Source: Combretum micranthum
Lineage: Eukaryota; Streptophyta; Magnoliopsida; Myrtales; Combretaceae
Length of the DNA: 64,000 bases
Direction: 5' to 3'
Assembly (NCBI GenBank): GCA_024138025.1
Contig: JAMXBD010000234.1
Span: forward strand, 372,001-436,000
Every line of letters begins with the position of its first letter. The stretch's first letter is position 1. The notes under the pieces were generated by a model. It was not told the origin of the DNA, ran no database searches, and worked only from the letters and a program-made list of their open reading frames with translations. Positions 57,391-64,000 of this stretch are shown in pieces. The position numbers and the translations under genes are program-made.

Positions 57391-59844
57391 TGACTTTACC
57401 CTATTAAAAGTTTTTTCAAAAACGTTTTCCACCAAACAAATTATACTCTTATCCAAGTTTGAAAATCTAAAGTTGGAATGTAGAAGCCTTCTTCGCTCTT
57501 TGCCTTTCTCTGTATTGTAGAATCAAATCTATTGGTATGTTTTCGTCCAATGAATGCATATTGCTATAACTATATATCATTAAGTGCATCTTTTTCATAA
57601 AGGTGCGAGTCTTTGGAATTTTGGCAATTGATTCTGCTCTGCCATTGGGATATCGCTTTAGACGGGTTTTAAAGTTATTTAAATTAGAGATACGAATAAG
57701 TGAAAAACAATACAGTACTACTTCGATTTTTAAAAGGCCAACTCAATCATATTTGAAATTTTATGATTAAAAAGCCATGAACTTGAGCTCAACTTCATCA
57801 AGTCTATTTAAATTCCATTTATCTAGATCTTTTTTTTTTTTTCCTTCCAATTATAATAATATTAATACTCAAGCTTAACCCAAACCTACTAAGATTTGTA
57901 TTTAACTTAGTTCGATTCGATTAGACTCATAAATTAGTCAAGGTCAATACTATAATACCCAGAATGAAAGAAAAAAATATAAAAAATGTACTACAAAACT
58001 CGATTTTAACCCAATTAACTATTTGAGTAGACTTCAAATGCGATGTTAAGTTCAACTTGGCTATTCTAAAGTTAAATTCAAGTAGTTTGCAAATAAATTA
58101 ACCCATGTACACCAATAATTTTAAGCTGCAAATAACTATGATTGCTCTAGATAAATAGAGCATAGAACCAGGAGCCCGTGGCTGTGACATAAATATATGA
58201 TTCATAGGCAAGGACGGATATGAATGTTATTGTTGCCAGACAGGAGGCCCCTTCTCCTTAACGTATCGATCAAACCGACAACAACGCACCAATAATTCTA
58301 CACACGTAGCTTCCCAGTCTACCAGACAAAATTTCTTTTAACATTTTATAAAAAGGCCGGTGGAGAATCCGACACGATGCATTAAAATTACTCCAATTTA
58401 GATCGATCAAGGAATTAGGTAAAAAGGCCAACAGATGATTTAACACGAAAACGCTATCATTTAAAGCAGAAAAGCTGCCAAAAATATATATAAATATTAA
58501 GGGCTAAAATAAAAATTTTGTTCGAACCGCAGGCTCCCCTCAGTTTTCTTAGTCAGATTCACCCCGGTTAAAGAAGGAAAGCGTAAGCAATTCGGATCCG
58601 AATTAGCAGAAACTCTTTACCCAAGATTCTAAGAATTATTGAAGTTGAGACCACAACGAAAGATAAGAACACATCTCGAATCTCAAAAAAATGAGGTTGA
58701 CTGGAGAGGGACATCCATGTTGAATCGACTGGAAAGGCCACTATCAGATTCCACATGTTCTTATTTCTTTCTCTGTAAGAAATGGATAAGCCTAATTTGC
58801 CTTCCTGATGGCTGCCGTTTTGTTTTTAAATGAATCTAAAAAGCTAAAAGTCTCCTGAATGCCTTTATTCCTTCCCGTGGGGATCCTATCAAAGAGATCC
58901 AGCTTTCATTTGACTTTATGAATTAGCTTAAGCTACTCAAAACTATTTATCGGGTTGAGCTCATTCTTTACCGTATTCGACTGTTTACAAGCCTAATTAA
59001 GATGGAGTCAAGTATATATTAATCTAATTCAAAAAAATACGCCAAATTTAAACAAACTAACTTAAGTCACTAATCTACTCTTCAGAAGATTTCTCAGACC
59101 ATGAAGTAAATGATAATCTTACACTCATTCAATGCTGCTTCAAGTCAACCTTGGAGTTTTTAAATTTTAGGTTAAAACCCATTTCATTGCTAGTCTCCAC
59201 TCCACTTAGCTCATTTCCAGCCCTCTTATTACATTTGAAAAATTACACAATTTGTAATGTGAAAACTAAAATGGAATAATAAACTCAGATTATTTTTACA
59301 TAATAGCATATAATTAAAGCCAACATGCACAATTAATGCTTTCTGAGAGAGAGAACTTTGATTTAGTACAGAAAAATTGTGGTTAAAATTGCTGAATGAC
59401 AAATGCCGTTGACAAAGACGTGTATCTACCATAACTAGAAAGGATGTTTTCTCCAAATTTTAATAAACCGTTCCTAACAAACTAACGATAAATGTCCTGT
59501 CGTATTCAAGCCAGTAAGTCACTGAATCTTTCGAGTATATACAAAACGCGTTTCTGATTAAATTATTCCCATCCGACCTCATCTTCGAGACCACAATTCA
59601 CACATCGAATATTTAAAGTAGACAGGATGAATATAGGAATGACTACGTGTTATATTAGCATGTGAAGTCAGTAAATGGACAAACTCTAAAAGATATGGGC
59701 AAACGTAAGGTGGATAATTGAAGAAAGGGAAAGGAAAAATTCTCTCTTCCAATCAAATAAATAAATTATACAAGGAACGGAAGAGAGCTAGTCGGATCGA
59801 TTAAGAACGAACAGAATTTACAAGGGAATCTGATAAGAACTTAA
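57391..59844. other. Intergenic DNA, probably including the 3' UTR of the gene at 59845
   Basis: I find no supported coding exon here. The part from about 59500 to 59844 may be the 3' UTR of the minus-strand gene whose last exon ends at 59845. The block 58150-58850 is less AT-rich, with open frames of about 60 codons on both strands and no recognisable domain. It could be an old transposon. Confidence 0.4.
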
Positions 59845-60065
59845 TTAGATAGCCTTCGCAAGTGCAAGTAAATTAAATAGTAGTAGATGCAGCAATAATA
59901 AGAAAGGATTTTGAGAGGTTGTGGCAGCTGTAGATTTGGATGTCATCATCTTGGGGATAGCAGGAGGAGGCGTATTAGGGAAGTTCTGCTGTTCGTTGGT
60001 TGGCAATGGATTCATTGCTTCACCTGAAGGAGTTTGGCCACTCCGAACTGGGGATGCATCTTCAC
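59845..60065 (-). CDS. Terminal exon of a probable GPI-anchored protein
   Basis: The last exon of a minus-strand gene, 72 residues plus TAA, after an acceptor reading CTTTACAG. The exon completes a split codon and begins EDASPVRSGQTPSGEAMNPL. It is rich in Pro, Ser, Thr and Asn, then has a small-residue stretch (STAATTSQN) followed by a hydrophobic tail PFLLLLHLLLFNLLALAKAI. A Pro/Ser/Thr-rich spacer, a small-residue cleavage site and a C-terminal hydrophobic run is the usual plan of plant GPI-anchor signals, as in lipid-transfer-like, COBRA-like or arabinogalactan-type cell-surface proteins. The catalytic or binding domain lies in upstream exons to the right, either in 60066-62450 where I could not find them, or outside the window beyond a copia remnant. 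Family unknown. Confidence 0.65.
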
Positions 60066-60685
60066 CTGTAAAGTCAAGTTAAATTACCATCCTCCTTATA
60101 GAACATGGACATGGATTGAAGGAAAAAATAAACATATAAATATGTAAATTCAACAGATTACTCAATTAAATTATGGGAAATAGGCAAATTATCGTGTGTG
60201 CAAAAACTCAAGGTACAGACCAACCTAATCCTCCATCAAATCAAACGGACCATTGCAATCCAATATGAGTTATCAGTAAAACAGATTTGAGATAATTGTT
60301 GAAGACATCCATTTCATAATCAAGAGAAACGATTTCCTGAAAACTGCAGGACGGGGGAGACGTCTAATTAGTTTCCCAAGACAGAAGCGCTTGGGAAAAA
60401 AAACATCAGAAGTCGTGGAGGGATTGGGCTGAAGATCCCAAAACTCCCAACAATGACCATAAACTTCCTTAATCCTGAAAATTTTAAATTTCCATAAGGA
60501 TTTGATGTTTCATAAGTCCATACTCCAGTTTGAGATTTCTCAGTGGTCTGCTAGAGAAAGATTAGTTCGTTCATCAATATTACCTACAGTATACATCCAA
60601 GATGCCATGTCTACAAGCACTAGTTTTAGAATCATCTGTATACATTTTTCCATGCATCTTATATCTTCAAAAAGCAAAGGAAATC

Positions 60686-60900
60686 ATTACCTATTTTTTA
60701 CAATTAATTATCTGAAATTTAAAAGTATCAGTTTGATATCTAAATTTTAATTTTGCAATTAACCGCCTGAACTGTGTCCATTTTTTGCAATTAACTATCT
60801 TATTTATATAATATAAATGACCTTAAAACGTTGTAGAGGATCTAATTAATACTTTTAAATTTTAGGTAATTAAATGGATAAAGTTTAGATACCAAATATC
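60686..60900. repeat. Family II fold-back MITE copy
   Basis: ATTATCTGAAATTTAAAAGT, ATCAGTTTGATATCTAAATT and GCAATTAACCGCCTGAACTG on the left; reversed GATATTTGGTATCTAAACTT and TTACCTAAAATTTAAAAGTA on the right. It lies about 620 bases upstream of the GPI-type exon, probably within its intron. Confidence 0.6.
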
Positions 60901-62449
60901 TAGAAGCTAAAAAAAAAAAAAAAATATTTAGATAGCTTTTACCACTCAAGTCAAACAAAACTGAGTTGGCAATACATGAAACAAAACCCCACACTCCCAT
61001 CTTACTCTGTACAATTACACATCAGTATTTTTTTTTCCTTTTTCGTTTCTTTTTCTTTTTAAATTAGGATTAAACAGTAAGTCACTCAAAAATCTCTTCC
61101 GTAACCAGCCTTAGTCTACTCTGCGAAATGTAGCACTTGAAGATATGAGATGTACAGTTGGAGCAAGGAGAATCGATTTTATTGAATGTCACATATTTGT
61201 TGAATGGAGCAAGAGTCTCAATTTCGCAAATGTCACATGTTAGGAGCTCTATTTACGGATAGTTTGCTCCTATGGAAATTGCTTTAAATTGTTTACACTT
61301 TATATTGGACATAATTTTCTAATTAAGCTAAGCTGATAACTACGAGTGATAATTCACAAAAATCCACTAGAACATCACCTCAATCTGAGATAAAATTTCG
61401 ATCTTTCGATGGGGCCTACCCTAAATCTAGTGTTTCATATGCAAAAATGAGAAACAACATTCTCTCCAAGTACTCAACATAGGTTTAATATCAACTTCCA
61501 TGAAAGGCTCCAGTCACTTTGGCTTGTGATACGAGGTGGTGGAAAATGGCTATCCCCAGTGGAACTATCCCTTTCCCCTTGAGATCATAGGAGTATGAAG
61601 CTTGAGAGGAAGGGAATCTCATGGTGATGGTATATGAAGCCAAAAATTGGATGTACTTACTTCTTTTATGAAACAGCCATAGACATTTGAGATATAATCC
61701 AACAAATCAGTTTTTTCACCTAGATGTTGCCTCCCAACATATCAAACTAAGGTCTATACATTGAGTCACAACTTGAGCAAATATAAGTGTGACTTGAGTA
61801 TTAGATCCTCGTGATGGAGTTGTGGTAAGAGAGAGATTTGTTTTACAATTTAGATTGGAAGTACATGGAGGATCGAACAACCTATAGTTAGATGCAAAAG
61901 AAAGACAGGGTTTGAATCCCTTTAAGGGGTTAACTCTGATATTCATGAGGTAGTGAGTGTCTAGTAGGGGAAAAAAAAACCTTTCCAAGTCTAAGGGAGG
62001 CATTCGCAGTAGAAAGACAGGAAGAGAGTAGGAGTATCATTGTGGTGACTCCTATTGTGGAGTATAGCAATCGATGTTCATCAATGACCATGAAAGAAGA
62101 CTTCACACTTATCACACTTATCACAATCTTGCGAGAAAACACAGTGCATATGCCATAAGCCTAAACATACTCATGGTACACATTAGAAACTTTATGGGAA
62201 TACTGAACACTTAAAATCTAAACAAACCTAAGAAGCTGCTAAGATCTTATGTGGCAAAAGTGGATGTCCAAAAACCCTTACATCGAGGTTCAATCTCATC
62301 AATGAACATATTGACTTACAAGTTCTTGGCCACTCCAGCTCACAACAAGGCCAAAATATTTTAAGCCTGCTCTGTCAACTGCTACACACTTAAAGGTAAA
62401 CATATGTATCCCCTTTAATTATATGGGTGTCTCCAATCATATGTGCAGT
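60901..62449. other. Intron or intergenic DNA with unassigned repeat-like sequence
   Basis: I find no supported exon here. The stretch may be intron of the minus-strand GPI-type gene. The part 61380-62300 has a base composition and short interrupted frames that suggest the start of the copia element recognised from 62450 on, but no gag or LTR could be confirmed. Confidence 0.35.
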
Positions 62450-64000
62450 CAGCAAAAATTGTTCACTACATTCATAGCATGTCACGATGACACTAGATTA
62501 TTGGTTCCCATTCACGAAAGTACATTACCAATAGCAAAACCAACAGTATAGTTTTCAAAACTAAAAACACCATGCAATTTGTTCTCCAAATACTATGAAA
62601 ATTAATTTATATTAGCAAGTTATTAAAGAATACAAATTGTTTTATGACCTTTTCTTTTATTTCTTATACATTTTAGGACCAAACTTTGGGGAGGATGATT
62701 GGTAGTGTAAATATATTTAACAACCCCTATTACTGCTACATTTACATGTAATGATGAGTTTAAGCCTAATTCTTTAGTATCTTTTAGGAATAAGTATGAT
62801 CTAATACTCTAGCATAAACATCTAAGTCATCTATGTGTCATCTACATGCCTTGTTTAAAGATTTGAGTGGTTTTCTTTGTGAAAATTGCATCTCAGCAAA
62901 ATTTACACAAACTTATATCAAGTCTAGCCCAAATTGTCTGAACCACAACATCTTACCCACAATGATATTTGGGGACATCTCAAAATCTATATCCTAAAAA
63001 TAAATGATTTCTTCCCTTCTTTAATGATCATACATTCATACCCATGTTTGTTAGGCATATCTCCTGAAAGAAAAATCCAAATGTAAATTGAGTATTCCAA
63101 CAGCTCCATAAGTTCACTATTTCTCAAATAAAGATAAACCATACCGCGAAGATTTTTTTTTGGGAAATAATTGGCTAAATACTTAGTATACAATGAACTT
63201 GTCCATTACAGCTCTTGTCCTTGCATGCCGCAATGAAATCGAGTGTCTTGAGGGAAAAGCCATCACTTATTGAGAAAGAATGACAATAATTAAATTGTAT
63301 TCCAGACACTTGTTGGTGGGTTGTTGCACTTATAGCAGCCTATCTTATAAATTGAGTCCCATCTAAAGCCCTTTGCTTCCAAATTCCTATCAGTGTGCTT
63401 GACACAATCTCTAGTGTTCAACTATTGAGTTCAACTCCATTTTGTGCCTTTACGTGTAGAAGACTGTGTTTGTCTTTAACACTAGGCCCAATGACACAAG
63501 CTCGATTCAAGAGCTTTAGTGTATATTCCATGGTTACGCTCCTCCACTAAAAGGATATAGATGTTATCATTAATCCTATGTGAGACCTATAATGTTGTGT
63601 CTGTTGATTATCAGACTCATTCTCTAGGAGGATTATGATCAACTTGAAGATAAAAATCTGAGGAACCCACTTGATCTATGTCTTTCATTAACTCCTCTCT
63701 AGCAGTACGATAAACTCAGAGAAGAATTCTGGTGGATCCACTGGATCCAGTCTTTCATTCTCTTTGCTGTATCCGGTCCGTCTCAGTCTCATTCTGCTCC
63801 TTCCCAATCTTAGTTCACTCAATCCATTTTCAGTTAGTCCAATCCATCAATAAGCCTTAGTTCTTCTTGCATCCACTCTAAAGTTGCCTATCTCATCTAA
63901 GACTAAAAGCCCACAACAAAAGAAAAGTTAGTAGAGTTGAGTTATTATTCAAGACAAATATAGGAACAGCTCAAAAACTTATGCTTATGTTAGGAGGTCA
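62450..64000 (+). pseudogene. Ty1/copia protease-integrase remnant, runs off the right edge
   Basis: Plus-strand frames in order match copia pol. RMIGS and LWHKHLSHL (near 62690-62850) correspond to the GAG-pre-integrase block and HNDIWG (near 62955-62975) to the start of the integrase core. VFQQLHKFTISQ, then LVHYSSCPCMPQ and SHHLL (near 63190-63270), correspond to the HQSSCPxTPQQNG-ERKHRHLL segment. CIFHGYAPPLKGYRCYH (near 63516-63567) is the FLGY-x-KGY-CY block. Stops and frameshifts occur throughout, so it is inactive. Reverse transcriptase would lie beyond 64000. It is on the opposite strand to the copia remnant at 24200-26260. Confidence 0.75.

Noticed and set aside
60215..60360. Minus-strand segment after an acceptor-like CCGTCCTGCAG, open for about 33 codons
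   Set aside because: It ends in a stop, has no good donor in a phase that would join the exon at 59845-60065, and lacks any recognisable motif.
1..64000. tRNA, rRNA and other structural RNA genes
   Set aside because: I saw no stretch with the conserved A and B box words of tRNA genes or with rRNA-like sequence. A scan with a covariance-model tool would be needed to exclude them.

Overview
This is nuclear DNA from a flowering plant, most likely a eudicot. It is AT-rich and the genes have GT-AG introns. It carries plant-only gene families (a MIKC*-type MADS-box factor and an isoprenylated heavy-metal protein), decayed Ty1/copia and Ty3/gypsy retroelements, and many short inverted-repeat DNA elements. 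No prokaryotic or organellar signature is visible. The species cannot be named from this sequence.

Host genes, left to right. (1) The last exon of a plus-strand gene ends at 3514, and its upstream exons lie mostly or wholly outside the window. Its C-terminus weakly resembles ZC3H15/DFRP-type proteins. (2) An unidentified minus-strand gene has five phase-compatible exons between 13310 and 16326, and a possible promoter near 18440. (3) A complete 12-exon minus-strand MIKC* MADS-box gene (29314-34909, 356 residues) belongs to the AGL66/AGL104 group. These are pollen-active transcription factors in Arabidopsis. (4) A complete two-exon minus-strand heavy-metal-associated isoprenylated plant protein (43413-44014, 149 residues) ends in CSIM. 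(5) The last exon of a minus-strand gene (59845-60065) encodes a probable GPI-anchor signal. The genes look independent, and there is no operon-like or biosynthetic cluster.

Mobile DNA fills most of the rest. A full-length but inactivated minus-strand Ty3/gypsy element lies at 48385-53659, with two LTRs, a primer-binding site and a polypurine tract. Other retroelement pieces are a copia pol remnant (24200-26260, minus), a copia protease/integrase remnant running off the right edge (62450-64000, plus), a gypsy gag remnant (55660-56450, plus) and a possible RNase H scrap near 43100.

DNA elements include two hAT-like elements, one with a perfect 8-bp target duplication (19649-20499) and one nested in another repeat (56678-57178). 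A Mutator-like inverted-repeat element carries an internal satellite (27355-28735), and another inverted-repeat element carries gene-like sequence (6592-7812). There are at least three families of AT-rich fold-back MITEs and a fourth family of about 200 bp with four copies in one orientation.

The most interesting observations are the unidentified gene, the satellite-filled Mutator-like element, the fold-back families (one copy has hopped into a copia RNase H, another carries about 600 bp of extra sequence), and a perfect CArg-type box at the MADS gene's own promoter. All exon models were made by eye from splice signals, phase and remembered family features. No database search was run.
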